Position numbers and translations under genes: made by a program
NCBI GenBank assembly: GCA_000953695.1
Contig: LN554846.1
Location: 1,054,001 to 1,118,000 of the forward strand
Source: Aliivibrio wodanis
Lineage (GTDB): Bacteria; Pseudomonadota; Gammaproteobacteria; Enterobacterales; Vibrionaceae
Direction: 5' to 3'
Length of the DNA stretch: 64,000 nt
Notes under the pieces: model-generated
Seen by the model: only the letters and a program-made list of their open reading frames with translations
Database searches by the model: none
Told to the model about the DNA's origin: nothing
Shown: one piece after another, positions 8,780 through 18,246 of the stretch
Position numbering within the stretch: the first letter of the stretch is position 1
Layout: each line of letters starts with the position of its first letter

Positions 8780-11431
8780 ATGCCTGTAACTAATTTAGCT
8801 GAACTTGATGCTCTAGTAGCACGCGTTAAAGCGGCGCAAAAAGAATTTGCGAACTTTCCTCAAGAGAAAGTTGATGCAATCTTCCGTGCAGCATCTCTAG
8901 CAGCTTCAACAGCTCGTATTGAACTAGCAAAAATGGCAGCAACTGAATCTGGCATGGGTATCATGGAAGATAAAGTTATCAAAAACCACTTTGCTTCTGA
9001 GTTTATTTACAATAAGTACAAAGATGAATTAACGTGTGGCATCATCGACCGTAACGATGAAGGTGGCACGATCACTATTGCTGAACCTCTAGGTATTGTT
9101 TGTGCAATCGTTCCAACGACAAACCCTACTTCAACGGCAATCTTTAAAGCGTTAATCTGTCTTAAAACTCGTAATGGTTGTATCTTCTCACCACACCCAC
9201 GCGCTAAAAATGCAACTAACTACGCAGCTAAAGTTGTATTAGATGCTGCAATTCAAGCTGGCGCACCAAAAGACATCATTGGTTGGATTGACCAACCATC
9301 TGTTGAATTATCAAATGGCCTAATGAAGCATGATGATATCAACATGATCCTTGCTACTGGTGGTCCAGGCATGGTTAAAGCGGCTTACTCTTCAGGTAAA
9401 CCTGCAATCGGTGTTGGCGCGGGTAATACTCCTGTAGTTATCGACGAAACTGCTGATATCAAACGTGCTGTTTCTTCTATCTTAATGTCTAAAACATTCG
9501 ATAATGGTGTTATCTGTGCTTCTGAGCAAGCGGCAATCGTTGTTGAATCTATCTACGACGAAGTTAAAGCTCGTTTCGCTAAATACGGCGCGGTTGTTCT
9601 AAGCAAAGAAGATGCAAATAAAGTACGTAAAGTATTACTTATCGATGGCGCACTTAACGCTAAAATCGTTGGTCAACCAGCATACAAAATTGCTGAGCTA
9701 GCAAATGTTAAAGTACCGACTTCTACTAAAATTCTTATTGGTGAAGGCTTAGAAGCTTCATGGGATGACGAATTTGCTCATGAAAAACTATCTCCAACAT
9801 TAGGTCTATTCAAAGCGAAAAACTTTGAAGATGCTGTGCGTCAAGCGGGTATCGTATTAGACATAGGCGGTGTTGGTCATACTTCAGTTCTTTATACTGA
9901 CCAAGATAACAACGAAGAGCGTATCGCGTACTTCGGCGACAAGATGAAAACAGCTCGTATTCTTGTTAATACACCAGCATCTCAAGGTGGTATCGGTGAC
10001 CTTTACAACTTCGAATTAGCACCTTCATTAACGTTAGGTTGTGGTTCTTGGGGTGGTAACGCTATCTCTGAAAACGTAGGTCCTAAGCACCTTATCAACA
10101 AGAAAATTGTAGCTAAGCGAGCAGAAAATATGTTGTGGCATAAACTACCAAAATCTATCTACTTCCGTCGCGGCTGTTTACCAATCGCAATGACTGACCT
10201 TGAAGGTAAAAAACGAGCATTAATCGTTACTGACCGTTTCTTATTTAACAACGGTTATATCGATGACCTACGCTCAATCTTAAAAGAAAAAGGCATGGAA
10301 GTTGAAGTTTTCCATGAAGTAGAAGCGGATCCAACATTAGCAGTAGTTAAAGCCGGTGCTGAAGCATGTGCAAGCTACCAACCTGATGTTATCTTAGCAG
10401 TTGGTGGTGGTTCACCGATGGATGCAGCGAAAATCATGTGGGTTATGTACGAGCACCCAGAAACTGATTTTGAAGACTTATCTATGCGTTTTATGGATAT
10501 CCGTAAACGTATTTACAAGTTCCCTAAAATGGGTCAAAAAGCTGAATTAGTATGTATCACAACGACTTCTGGTACAGGTTCTGAAGTTACCCCATTTGCT
10601 GTTGTAACTGATGAAAAAACAGGTCAAAAATACCCATTAGCAGATTACGAACTAACGCCAAACATGGCTGTTGTTGATGCTAACCTTGTTATGGATATGC
10701 CTAAGTCTTTATGTGCATTCGGTGGTTACGATGCAGTAACGCACGCATTAGAAGCTTACGTTTCTGTTCTTGCAAACGAATATTCAGACGGTCACGCTCT
10801 ACAGTCACTTAAGATGCTTAAAGAGTACCTACCAAGCTCTTACGCTAACGGTAAGAAAGATCCAATTGCACGTGAGAAAGTGCACAATGCAGCAACAATC
10901 GCAGGTATGTCTTTTGCGCAGTCTTTCCTAGGCGTGTGTCACTCAATGGCGCATAAATTAGGTGCAGAATTCCACATTCCACACGGCCTTGCTAACGCGT
11001 TATTAATTGCTAATACAGTACGTTTTAATGCGACTAACAATCCAACTAAACAAGCTGCGTTCTCTCAGTACGACCGTCCTAAAGCACGTGCTCGTTACGC
11101 TGAAATCGCAGAGCATTTAGGTTACCGTGAAGGTAATACTGAAACGAAAGTTAATGCGTTACTTGGTTGGTTAGAAGAGCTTAAAACTGCATTGGATATC
11201 CCACTGTCAATTCAAGCTGCTGGCGTTAACGAAGCTGAATTCATGGCAAAAGTGGATTCAATTGCTGAAGATGCGTTTGATGACCAATGTACTGGTGCTA
11301 ACCCACGTTACCCATTGATCAAAGAGCTTAAAGAAGTATTAATCGCTTCTTACTACGGTACGGCTTACGCTGACGTAATGGACGCTCCAGAAGTGAAAGA
11401 AGAAGTTAAAGCTAAAAAAGCAAAGAAATAA
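8780..11431 (+). CDS. adhE: Bifunctional acetaldehyde-CoA / alcohol dehydrogenase
   Basis: An 883-residue fermentative enzyme reducing acetyl-CoA to acetaldehyde and then to ethanol, regenerating NAD+ in anaerobiosis. The N-terminal aldehyde-dehydrogenase half (to about residue 440) has GVGAGNTPVVID and the catalytic cysteine in GVICASEQ at about 246. The C-terminal half (from about 450) is an iron-dependent alcohol dehydrogenase with GGGSPMDAAK, TTSGTGSEVTPFAV and the metal-binding histidine region FHIPHGLANA. In E. coli the protein polymerises into spirosomes. Length is close to the E. coli 891. It is monocistronic, closed by a strong terminator. Confidence 0.97.
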   Translation: MPVTNLAELDALVARVKAAQKEFANFPQEKVDAIFRAASLAASTARIELAKMAATESGMGIMEDKVIKNHFASEFIYNKYKDELTCGIIDRNDEGGTITIAEPLGIVCAIVPTTNPTSTAIFKALICLKTRNGCIFSPHPRAKNATNYAAKVVLDAAIQAGAPKDIIGWIDQPSVELSNGLMKHDDINMILATGGPGMVKAAYSSGKPAIGVGAGNTPVVIDETADIKRAVSSILMSKTFDNGVICASEQAAIVVESIYDEVKARFAKYGAVVLSKEDANKVRKVLLIDGALNAKIVGQPAYKIAELANVKVPTSTKILIGEGLEASWDDEFAHEKLSPTLGLFKAKNFEDAVRQAGIVLDIGGVGHTSVLYTDQDNNEERIAYFGDKMKTARILVNTPASQGGIGDLYNFELAPSLTLGCGSWGGNAISENVGPKHLINKKIVAKRAENMLWHKLPKSIYFRRGCLPIAMTDLEGKKRALIVTDRFLFNNGYIDDLRSILKEKGMEVEVFHEVEADPTLAVVKAGAEACASYQPDVILAVGGGSPMDAAKIMWVMYEHPETDFEDLSMRFMDIRKRIYKFPKMGQKAELVCITTTSGTGSEVTPFAVVTDEKTGQKYPLADYELTPNMAVVDANLVMDMPKSLCAFGGYDAVTHALEAYVSVLANEYSDGHALQSLKMLKEYLPSSYANGKKDPIAREKVHNAATIAGMSFAQSFLGVCHSMAHKLGAEFHIPHGLANALLIANTVRFNATNNPTKQAAFSQYDRPKARARYAEIAEHLGYREGNTETKVNALLGWLEELKTALDIPLSIQAAGVNEAEFMAKVDSIAEDAFDDQCTGANPRYPLIKELKEVLIASYYGTAYADVMDAPEVKEEVKAKKAKK

Positions 11432-11482
11432 TTCGATGCGGATAAGCTAAGATGTTTTCACTGATTTGAAAATATTGAAATG

Positions 11483-11518
11483 AAAAAAACCACCTTATTT
11501 ATAAGGTGGTTTTTTTAT
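11483..11518 (+). terminator. Terminator after adhE
   Basis: AAAACCACCTTAT and ATAAGGTGGTTTT form a long stem with a short loop, followed by a run of T residues on the plus strand. It is A-rich on the other side, so it may also serve the convergent SDR gene. Confidence 0.88.
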
Positions 11519-11568
11519 GCTTGTTACTTTTTTGTTTTTATTATTGTTGTGCCAAGGGGGGTAATTTT

Positions 11569-12240
11569 TTAAGCAGTTGCTTCAATAATCCGGCCATTAA
11601 AGTAATCATTTTCAAGAATGTACTCTGTGTTTTTTATGAGTTCTTGATTAATTGAATTGAAGTTAAGTTCTGAAGACGCAGAAGAGAAGCGAGGAGCTAC
11701 GCCACCAATGCGAATATTAAAAGGATTTAATTCTTTAGCCCAACTCTTTGTTAACCCTGCGAGTAAAGCCGTAGAGCTCTCTATTGTTTTCTCTTGTTGT
11801 GAGTGTTCGTGATATCCCAAATTGATGATAACGCCTTCTTTGTTATGATCGCGCATATGCTGAGCTGCGAATTGACCATAAGTAAACAGAGTTGTTGCTA
11901 ATTCAGTTAATTGAAAAGAACAATGACTTTGATGAGGAGTAAATAAACTAGGCAGAGCAACATCAGTGTAGTTATTGATTAAAACATCAATACCGTGAGA
12001 GAATTGATTATCAATAGAATTAAATAAATGACAGATGCTCTCTGAAGATTGATCTTTTAACTCAAAACTGATCACATTTTCATTAAGTTGACTACAGAGG
12101 CGGTGTGTCTCAATAAGCGCATCGCTATTGGAGTCTGCAATAATAAGAAGTGCACCAAGTGAGGCAAAATGGCAAGCAACAGCTCGACCCATAAAATTGC
12201 CAGCTGATGTTATCAGAATGGTTGAGTGTTCAATTTTCAT
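11569..12240 (-). CDS. Degenerate short-chain dehydrogenase (SDR) fold protein
   Basis: A 223-residue protein with an overall SDR Rossmann layout. The N-terminal beta strand leads to TSAGNFMGRAVA at residues 11-22, where the family expects TGxxxGxG. VLINNYTD replaces the NNAG motif. In the C-terminal half, SSTALLAGLTKSWAKELNPFNIRI aligns with the usual active-site helix, but the catalytic Tyr is Ile and the Lys is Thr. Both catalytic residues and two cofactor-loop glycines are therefore absent, which argues against normal dehydrogenase activity. A regulatory or NAD-sensing role is possible but unproven. It is convergent with adhE. Confidence 0.75.
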   Translation of the reverse strand: MKIEHSTILITSAGNFMGRAVACHFASLGALLIIADSNSDALIETHRLCSQLNENVISFELKDQSSESICHLFNSIDNQFSHGIDVLINNYTDVALPSLFTPHQSHCSFQLTELATTLFTYGQFAAQHMRDHNKEGVIINLGYHEHSQQEKTIESSTALLAGLTKSWAKELNPFNIRIGGVAPRFSSASSELNFNSINQELIKNTEYILENDYFNGRIIEATA

Positions 12241-12462
12241 AGCATCCTTCCTTAGAAGAGCAGAATTAACTGAAATAGGTGCTATTAATATGGGATAGAA
12301 ATAGGGTATCTGCTGTGAGCTTTGTTGAAAATGAGGGTTAAATTGTATTCAATGATAGGATTTATGCACTAACTCACATAATAATTACGAATGAGTTGTA
12401 AGGGTGATATAGCAAATGGTGATAAATCGAGTGATGACTTAACAAAGAAGTTTAAGTGTGCG

Positions 12463-12969
12463 TTAAACGTATAAGTTCATTTCTGAATGACGCTTAGCAG
12501 TCACTAATTCATTGTAAAGATCTTGAGGGATAGCGTTAAAGATCTCGTTACCTGATTCTAATTGACGGCGTTGGTGTCCAGATAAATTGTGGTAAACATC
12601 TTCTGGTAAATCACACGTGTCTTGAGGCATGTAAGCCATTGCATCAGGTGCTAGGCCGTGTTGTAGCTTTGCACTTGCTAAGCCACCATTATGAAATTGG
12701 TTTGCTTGAGAAGCAGAACGAGAGTAACTCTCTTCATTGCTGCGAAGGATCTGTGCATCAGCTAACTGGAAACGCTGACGAAGCAAATTTTCAGTTAATG
12801 TTTTCTCATTAATTTTTTCAACAGGCGTATTTTCACGTAAGTCATTAGATAGTAAAGACATCATTAAAGCAAAATCAGCTCGGCGACCCGCTTCCATTGC
12901 ATGGTTTAGGTTTGAACCGAATTGAACTTCGTTGATTAACTCTGCTTTATCTAAAGTATGTACTTTCAT
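12463..12969 (-). CDS. Hypothetical protein, no recognised domain
   Basis: A 168-residue soluble protein with no signal peptide or membrane segment. The N-terminal half is helical (RRADFALMMSLLSNDLRENTPV). The C-terminal half holds MAYMPQDTCDLPEDVYHNLSGHQRRQLESG and ends AIPQDLYNELVTAKRHSEMNLYV. I do not recognise the family. Codon use is like that of the neighbours, so it does not look recently acquired. It has its own spacers on both sides and no obvious operon partner between the SDR-like gene and sodB. The start ATG has GAGGAA about 6 bases upstream, which supports it as a real gene. Confidence 0.65.
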   Translation of the reverse strand: MKVHTLDKAELINEVQFGSNLNHAMEAGRRADFALMMSLLSNDLRENTPVEKINEKTLTENLLRQRFQLADAQILRSNEESYSRSASQANQFHNGGLASAKLQHGLAPDAMAYMPQDTCDLPEDVYHNLSGHQRRQLESGNEIFNAIPQDLYNELVTAKRHSEMNLYV

Positions 12970-13103
12970 GAATCAATTCCTCTTAATGATAAATACTTAT
13001 CGGAAAGAAATTAAAATACTTTAGTGTTTTTAGGAAAATAATTGCCGTTTATTGAAATTATTTTAATATTAGGGCAATTACTTACCGCAGATGATTAGAG
13101 ATA

Positions 13104-13133
13104 AAAAAGGCCAGTACGAATACTGACCTTTTG
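13104..13133 (-). terminator. Terminator after sodB
   Basis: On the minus strand AAGGTCAGTA and TACTGGCCTT pair around TTCG with one G-U wobble, followed by T residues. A UUCG tetraloop gives a very stable hairpin. It lies about 40 bases past the sodB stop. Confidence 0.85.
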
Positions 13134-13173
13134 ATTGGGAGTTAACCAGAATATACCAGTTAATTCTAATTTA

Positions 13174-13758
13174 TTACTTAGCTAGGTTTTCTTCTACAAA
13201 AGACCAGTTTACAAGAGCCCAGAACGCAGCCATGTAGTCAGGACGTACGTTACGGAAATCGATGTAGTAAGCGTGTTCCCATAGGTCAACAGTTAGAAGC
13301 GGAGTAACCCCTTCTTCTGTTAGAGGAGTAGCTGCGTTAGAAGTGTTAACGATCTCTAGAGAGCCGTCAGCTTTTTTAACTAACCAAGTCCAAGAAGAAC
13401 CAAAGTTGTTGATTGCAGAATCTGTGAATTTCGCTTTGAATTCTTCGAAAGAACCGAATGCAGCGTTGATAGCTTCTGCAACAGCGCCAGTTGGTTCGCC
13501 ACCAGCTTGAGGAGCAAGACAGTTCCAGTAGAACGTGTGGTTCCAGATTTGCGCTGCGTTATTGAAAACGCCACCAGTAGAAGTTTTGATGATCTCTTCT
13601 AGAGTTTTGCCTTCAAATTCAGTACCTGGGATAAGACCGTTAAGCTTAACCACATAAGTATTGTGGTGTTTACCGTGGTGGTAATCTAAAGTCTCAGCTG
13701 AGATGTGTGGTAATAGTGCATCTTTTGCGAACGGTAGAGCTGGTAATTCAAATGACAT
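13174..13758 (-). CDS. sodB: Iron superoxide dismutase
   Basis: A 194-residue cytoplasmic Fe-type superoxide dismutase. It opens MSFELPALPFAKDALLPHISAETLDYHHGKHH, holding the first metal histidine, continues with AAQIWNHTFYWNCL in the middle, and ends with the metal-binding signature DLWEHAYYIDFRN. AQAGGEPTGA-like residues after the central motif favour the iron over the manganese class. Length matches E. coli SodB. It is divergent from grxD. A Fur or RyhB-type control is expected from the family, but I see no clear site. Confidence 0.95.
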   Translation of the reverse strand: MSFELPALPFAKDALLPHISAETLDYHHGKHHNTYVVKLNGLIPGTEFEGKTLEEIIKTSTGGVFNNAAQIWNHTFYWNCLAPQAGGEPTGAVAEAINAAFGSFEEFKAKFTDSAINNFGSSWTWLVKKADGSLEIVNTSNAATPLTEEGVTPLLTVDLWEHAYYIDFRNVRPDYMAAFWALVNWSFVEENLAK

Positions 13759-13993
13759 TGCTCATGTCTCCATGTTGTAAGAGGTCTACGCCTCACTAAA
13801 TTCCAAAAATATACACTCAATGGAGTGTAGAATTTATTCTGACTTCGATCTGATTCTAGCAAGTTTTGATTTTATTAAAAGAAAAAGTGGTGAATTTTCA
13901 ATAAATAATACCACTACAAATATTAGGTATTTTTTTCTGGCTGCATAACAAGTAGAATGGATACAACTTAGTGTCGACCCATTAGAGGATACA

Positions 13994-14329
13994 ATGGAAA
14001 CTATCGATAAGATCAAGCAACAAATTGCTGAAAACCACATCATTCTATACATGAAAGGCTCACCTAAGCTTCCAAGCTGTGGTTTTTCATCTCAAGCATC
14101 TCAAGCGCTAATGAATTGCGGCGAGAAGTTTGCTTATGTAGATATCCTACAAAACCCAGATATTCGTGCTGAACTTCCAGCATACGCACAATGGCCTACT
14201 TTCCCACAACTTTGGGTTGAAGGTGAGTTAATTGGCGGTTGTGACATCATTCTTGAAATGTTCCAAAAAGGTGAGTTAAAGCCATTGGTTCAAGAAGCTG
14301 CAGAGCGTAATGCCCCTGCTGCTGAATAA
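13994..14329 (+). CDS. grxD: Monothiol glutaredoxin 4
   Basis: A 111-residue CGFS-type monothiol glutaredoxin that binds a [2Fe-2S] cluster with glutathione and helps iron-sulfur cluster delivery. The motif KGSPKLPSCGFS puts the active cysteine at residue 29. QWPTFPQLWVEGELIGGCDI near residues 66-85 is the conserved TFPQLF-like glutathione-binding part. The GAGGAT ribosome-binding site is 5 to 10 bases before the ATG. It is next to sodB, a common pairing in gamma-proteobacteria, linking two iron-related functions. A strong terminator follows. Confidence 0.95.
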   Translation: METIDKIKQQIAENHIILYMKGSPKLPSCGFSSQASQALMNCGEKFAYVDILQNPDIRAELPAYAQWPTFPQLWVEGELIGGCDIILEMFQKGELKPLVQEAAERNAPAAE

Positions 14330-14350
14330 GAATTTCAGTACAAAATAACA

Positions 14351-14385
14351 AAAAGCCACGTATTAATAAAATACGTGGCTTTTTC
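14351..14385 (+). terminator. Terminator after grxD
   Basis: AAAGCCACGTAT and ATACGTGGCTTT form a 12-bp stem with a 7-base loop, followed by T residues. It starts about 20 bases past the grxD stop. Confidence 0.9.
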
Positions 14386-14461
14386 ATGCGTCGTCAATAG
14401 GCTATCTAACTAAGTATATCGTTATGGTGGTATTAGCCGACCTCTTCAGTTGAACCTAATT

Positions 14462-15766
14462 CTATATTTTTGCTTTTTCAAATGCTTGGCTTTGTAGCTT
14501 AGCTAGGATAGAAGTTCCTTGCTGTAGTTTTGCTAGCCATTTCTCCTCAATGATTTTCTTTTCATCATCAAGTTTCATTTCACAATACACTAAATAAACA
14601 ATATAAGCAGTTTCATAATCAGTGATATCTGCCAGTTGAATATCAGATATTAAACGGTTTGCTTCACCATAACGATTCATTTTTAGTTGCCACAAAGCAG
14701 ACAATGCACGCTGAGCTGAGGTACAGGGAATACCTCGTAGTCGACCTTTTAATTTAGCACTCGCGCGCTGCCAAGCACTTTCTGGTGACCATTCTTGAAG
14801 TATTTCTTCTGAAGCTAAAAATAAATCACCCCAAGCAACCATCGCTCGTTTACCTGCAGAATCAAAGGCGGAGTGAGGAAGTAAATACGCGTATTTAGTT
14901 AATAAATCGAAGGTATCATATCTATCACCTTTAGCCAGTAATGACCAAGTGAGATGACTGAATCGTAAGTAAGAAAAGGGAGCGAGTTCAAACCCTTTTT
15001 TCCAGTAACGTACAGCGATAGAAAGATTATTTCGATAAAATGCTGTTTCTGCTTTCAAATCAAGAAGGCGAAGATTCTGCTCATCTTTTTGTAATAGAGT
15101 ATCGATTAGCTGATTTGCAGCATCAAATTCTTTTTTTGCAACATATATTTCAACTTGCTGAACTTCAGCTTCAAGTGATGCTTTAATGATAGATAATAAG
15201 GCTTTATTGACACTCATTGCTTCATCTAATCGATTAACTTTGATAAGGCGTGAAGCTAATTTAAGCATGGCGTCTTTTAAGATCATTTTACTTGGTGATT
15301 GAAAAATTAGAGGTTTTACGCCAGCCAAACCACTTTTTGTGTATGAAGCAATCATTCCCATAGAAAATTTACGTTTGATTAGATCATGATTAATCGTTTT
15401 TATGATCTCTTCTGGACGTATTGGTTTTTGAATGTATTTTGTTGGACTGTAATCGCTATAAGCTAATTCAATTTGTGGGTCTTCATTCCCAGTTACAATA
15501 TAAATCAACGTATTATCATTAATTAATCGTAGTAACTTTAATTGTTCTAGCATCTGTAGACCTGTACTTCCATGACCTAAATTATGATCAACAAAAAGTA
15601 CATCAAACTTTTGACGCTTACAGTTACCAACTGCAGCACCAGCGGTTGGGCAGCAAGCAATATTATTAATAGGTACACCTATACGACTCAATAACGCACG
15701 AATCGCATTTTGAATAACGCTACTGTCATCAATAATAAGAAAAGAAGATAGCTTTATTAATTTCAT
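14462..15766 (-). CDS. Response regulator with C-terminal TPR-like region
   Basis: A 434-residue protein. The N-terminal receiver domain (about 8-130) has the acidic pair D13/D14, the phosphoacceptor D59 in VLFVDHN, and the conserved lysine in YIQKPIRPEE. The remaining 300 residues are helical with TPR-like spacing (FDAANQLIDTLLQKDEQNLRLLDLKAETAFYRNN and similar). There is no DNA-binding, kinase or c-di-GMP domain, so output is probably through protein contacts. The layout recalls V. cholerae VieB, but orthology cannot be shown here. No histidine kinase is adjacent, so its input is unknown. It is convergent with grxD. Confidence 0.8.
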   Translation of the reverse strand: MKLIKLSSFLIIDDSSVIQNAIRALLSRIGVPINNIACCPTAGAAVGNCKRQKFDVLFVDHNLGHGSTGLQMLEQLKLLRLINDNTLIYIVTGNEDPQIELAYSDYSPTKYIQKPIRPEEIIKTINHDLIKRKFSMGMIASYTKSGLAGVKPLIFQSPSKMILKDAMLKLASRLIKVNRLDEAMSVNKALLSIIKASLEAEVQQVEIYVAKKEFDAANQLIDTLLQKDEQNLRLLDLKAETAFYRNNLSIAVRYWKKGFELAPFSYLRFSHLTWSLLAKGDRYDTFDLLTKYAYLLPHSAFDSAGKRAMVAWGDLFLASEEILQEWSPESAWQRASAKLKGRLRGIPCTSAQRALSALWQLKMNRYGEANRLISDIQLADITDYETAYIVYLVYCEMKLDDEKKIIEEKWLAKLQQGTSILAKLQSQAFEKAKI

Positions 15767-15922
15767 GCAAGCTCAAATAGGTGATAAGTGAAATAGAGGC
15801 AGAGTATAGCAACAGTATTCATTAAAAACACACCAAAGCCAAAGTTAGAAAATATATTTTATGATCTTTATACAAAAGTGGCAGAATTACAGCCACTTTA
15901 TATAAAGGTGATAAAGGTGATA

Positions 15923-15954
15923 AAGGTTTAATTAAATATACATAATTAAACCTT
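15923..15954. repeat. Stem-loop downstream of the antiporter gene
   Basis: AAGGTTTAATTA and TAATTAAACCTT form a perfect 12-bp inverted repeat 14 bases past the permease stop (minus strand). It is preceded by short tandem AAAGGTGAT units at 15904-15926. Only short T runs follow, so it is a weak terminator candidate. Confidence 0.5.
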
Positions 15955-15967
15955 GTTATACATAAGG

Positions 15968-17296
15968 TTAAAGAACCATTGCTGCAATCCAACCAAATAT
16001 AATAAGTGGAAGGTTATAATGTAAGAATGTAGGGACAACTGTTTCCCATACGTGCTCATGCTGCCCATCTGCATTAAGACCTGATGTTGGACCTAATGTC
16101 GAATCCGAAGCAGGAGAGCCAGCATCACCTAAGGCAGCGGCAGTACCAACCAAGGCAATTGTTGCCATTGGAGAGAAGCCAAATGCAACAGCAAGTGGAA
16201 CGTAAATAGTAGCAATAATTGGGATGGTAGAGAAAGATGAGCCAATTCCCATTGTAACTAATAACCCGACAATTAGCATCAGTAGTGCTGCTAGTGGTTT
16301 ATTGTCACCAATAGAAGTTGATAGTGCCTGAACAAGAGTTTCAACGCCGCCTGTCGCTTTCATTACAGCAGCGAAACCTGCGGCAGATATCATGATAAAA
16401 CCAATCATCGCCATCATATGCACACCACGAGTAAAGACATCTTGAGTCTCTTTCCACGCAATAACGCCACCAAAAGTAAACACCATGAAACCTGCTAACG
16501 CACCAACAATCATTGACCCTGCTGCTAATTGAACAGACAGAGCGGCAATAATAGCAACAATAGAGATTTGAATATGACGCTTATTAAACGTAGGTGTTGC
16601 GTTTGTTGCTTGCATCTCTGCGTTATCAACATCCGCATAAGTTCTAGGCTTACGATAAGAGATGAATACCGCAATTAAAAGACCTGTCACCATGCCTAAA
16701 GCAGGCAGAGCCATCGCTAAAGGAACTTGGCTCGCCACAACATCTAAATTATTGTCGTGTAGGTTTTTTAGTAGGATATTATTTAGAAAAATACCACCAA
16801 AACCAACAGGTAGTACCATGTATGGAGTAACTAAACCAAACGTTAACACACAGGCAATTAAGCGACGATCAAGTTTTAGTTTATTGAATACTTGGATAAG
16901 TGGCGGGATTAAAATTGGAATAAATGCTATGTGAACAGGCACAACGTTTTGAGATGAAACAGTGATCAAAAGAATTAAGCATAGTAATAGATATTTAACG
17001 CCAGTGGCTGCATGTAGATTATCTTTACCATTAATGCGTTTAATTACATTATGAGCTAGTAAATCAGTAACTCCTGATTTAGAGATAGCAACAGCAAAAG
17101 CACCTAGCATGGCATAACTTAATGCGATAGTCGCACCGCCACCTAGACCGCCTTCAAAGGCTGAGATCGTATCAGATAATGACAAACCACCGACTAAACC
17201 GCCGATTAGTGCGCTGAATGTTAAAGCAACAACAACGTTAACTCTAAGTAAAGCGAGGATAAGCATTACTGAAACAGAAAGAATTATTGGATTCAT
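15968..17296 (-). CDS. Na+/H+ antiporter-family permease (NhaC/YuiF-like)
   Basis: A 442-residue inner-membrane protein with about 11-12 hydrophobic segments spread over its whole length. It resembles the Na+/H+ antiporter family that includes NhaC-like and YuiF-like proteins of Vibrio and Haemophilus. Conserved-looking parts are [20 protein letters not shown] near residue 115, the central [13 protein letters not shown], and the C-terminal [25 protein letters not shown] loop. The substrate is uncertain: some relatives are predicted amino-acid transporters. It is transcribed away from rnt's direction of entry, with an 80-base gap upstream to the rnt stop, so it could be read through from rnt. 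Confidence 0.8.
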   Translation of the reverse strand: MNPIILSVSVMLILALLRVNVVVALTFSALIGGLVGGLSLSDTISAFEGGLGGGATIALSYAMLGAFAVAISKSGVTDLLAHNVIKRINGKDNLHAATGVKYLLLCLILLITVSSQNVVPVHIAFIPILIPPLIQVFNKLKLDRRLIACVLTFGLVTPYMVLPVGFGGIFLNNILLKNLHDNNLDVVASQVPLAMALPALGMVTGLLIAVFISYRKPRTYADVDNAEMQATNATPTFNKRHIQISIVAIIAALSVQLAAGSMIVGALAGFMVFTFGGVIAWKETQDVFTRGVHMMAMIGFIMISAAGFAAVMKATGGVETLVQALSTSIGDNKPLAALLMLIVGLLVTMGIGSSFSTIPIIATIYVPLAVAFGFSPMATIALVGTAAALGDAGSPASDSTLGPTSGLNADGQHEHVWETVVPTFLHYNLPLIIFGWIAAMVL

Positions 17297-17377
17297 TTTT
17301 GTTTAGTTTCCCTGTAAATGTTGTGTAATTATACCAACAAAAATATACATTGTTGTTGGCATTAGCAAAGTAGCCTA

Positions 17378-18049
17378 TTAATTATTATTAGTATTATCTT
17401 CCTCTGGTTCTGGCAACAGAGGCCAGCCACCAAGATCTTTCCATTTATTCACGATATGACAGAATAACTCTGCGGTTTTTTGTGTATCATAAAGTGCGGA
17501 GTGTGCTTCTTTTCCATCAAAGTCCATACCTGCTGTTTTACAAGCTTTTGCTAGAACGGTTTGACCTAATGCTAGGCCACTAATAGCTGCTGTATCAAAA
17601 GTACAGAAAGGATGGAAAGGGATGCGTTTTAATTTAGAACGTTCAGAAGCTTCCATAACAAAGCTGTGATCAAAGTTAGCATTATGGGCGACCATAATTG
17701 CACGACGACAATCATGTTGTTTTTGCTCTTTTCGGATCTGTTTATATATTTCTTTCAAGGCAATATCTTCAGTGACAGCACCACGTAAAGGGCTAAAGGG
17801 GTCACGGATACCATTAAATTCTAACGCTTCTTTTTCAAGATTAGCCCCCTCAAAAGGAGCTACGTGATAGTGGATAGTTGTTGCAGGTTTTAAATAACCT
17901 TCTTCATCCATTGTCAAAGTGACGGCACAAATTTCAAGTAAAGCATCAGTTTTTGAGTTGAAACCTGCGGTCTCTACATCAATAACGACAGGGAAATAAC
18001 CACGAAAACGGTTTTTTAATAAATTATGTTGCTCTACTTCAGTCATCAT
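17378..18049 (-). CDS. rnt: Ribonuclease T
   Basis: A 223-residue DEDD-family 3'-5' exoribonuclease that trims the 3' ends of tRNA and other stable RNAs. The exonuclease motifs are visible: [21 protein letters not shown] (ExoI, D and E) near residues 20-40, [10 protein letters not shown] (ExoII) near 123-132, and [14 protein letters not shown] (ExoIII, H and D) near 183-196. It matches E. coli RNase T in length and order. It is divergent from motY, an arrangement typical of vibrios. Confidence 0.95.
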   Translation of the reverse strand: MMTEVEQHNLLKNRFRGYFPVVIDVETAGFNSKTDALLEICAVTLTMDEEGYLKPATTIHYHVAPFEGANLEKEALEFNGIRDPFSPLRGAVTEDIALKEIYKQIRKEQKQHDCRRAIMVAHNANFDHSFVMEASERSKLKRIPFHPFCTFDTAAISGLALGQTVLAKACKTAGMDFDGKEAHSALYDTQKTAELFCHIVNKWKDLGGWPLLPEPEEDNTNNN

Positions 18050-18206
18050 TCGGTACGTAAGAAAATGTTACCGCTATTATTGCAGATAATCGTAAGCATA
18101 AAAACTGTAAATAAGGTGTGATGAAGATATATTTATTGAAGATTGGTAAAGCGGAAACAAAATAGAGTTAAGAAATGAATATTGTTGGTCTAATTTTTGC
18201 TTTGTT

Positions 18207-18240
18207 AAATCTATCGTCAACGGCATGACCAATAGATTTA
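18207..18240. repeat. Inverted repeat in the motY leader
   Basis: AAATCTAT at 18207-18214 and ATAGATTT at 18232-18239 flank a 17-base spacer. The second arm touches the AGG ribosome-binding site of motY at 18239-18242, so a hairpin could affect translation. This is inference from spacing only. Confidence 0.35.
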
Positions 18241-18246
18241 GGTATT

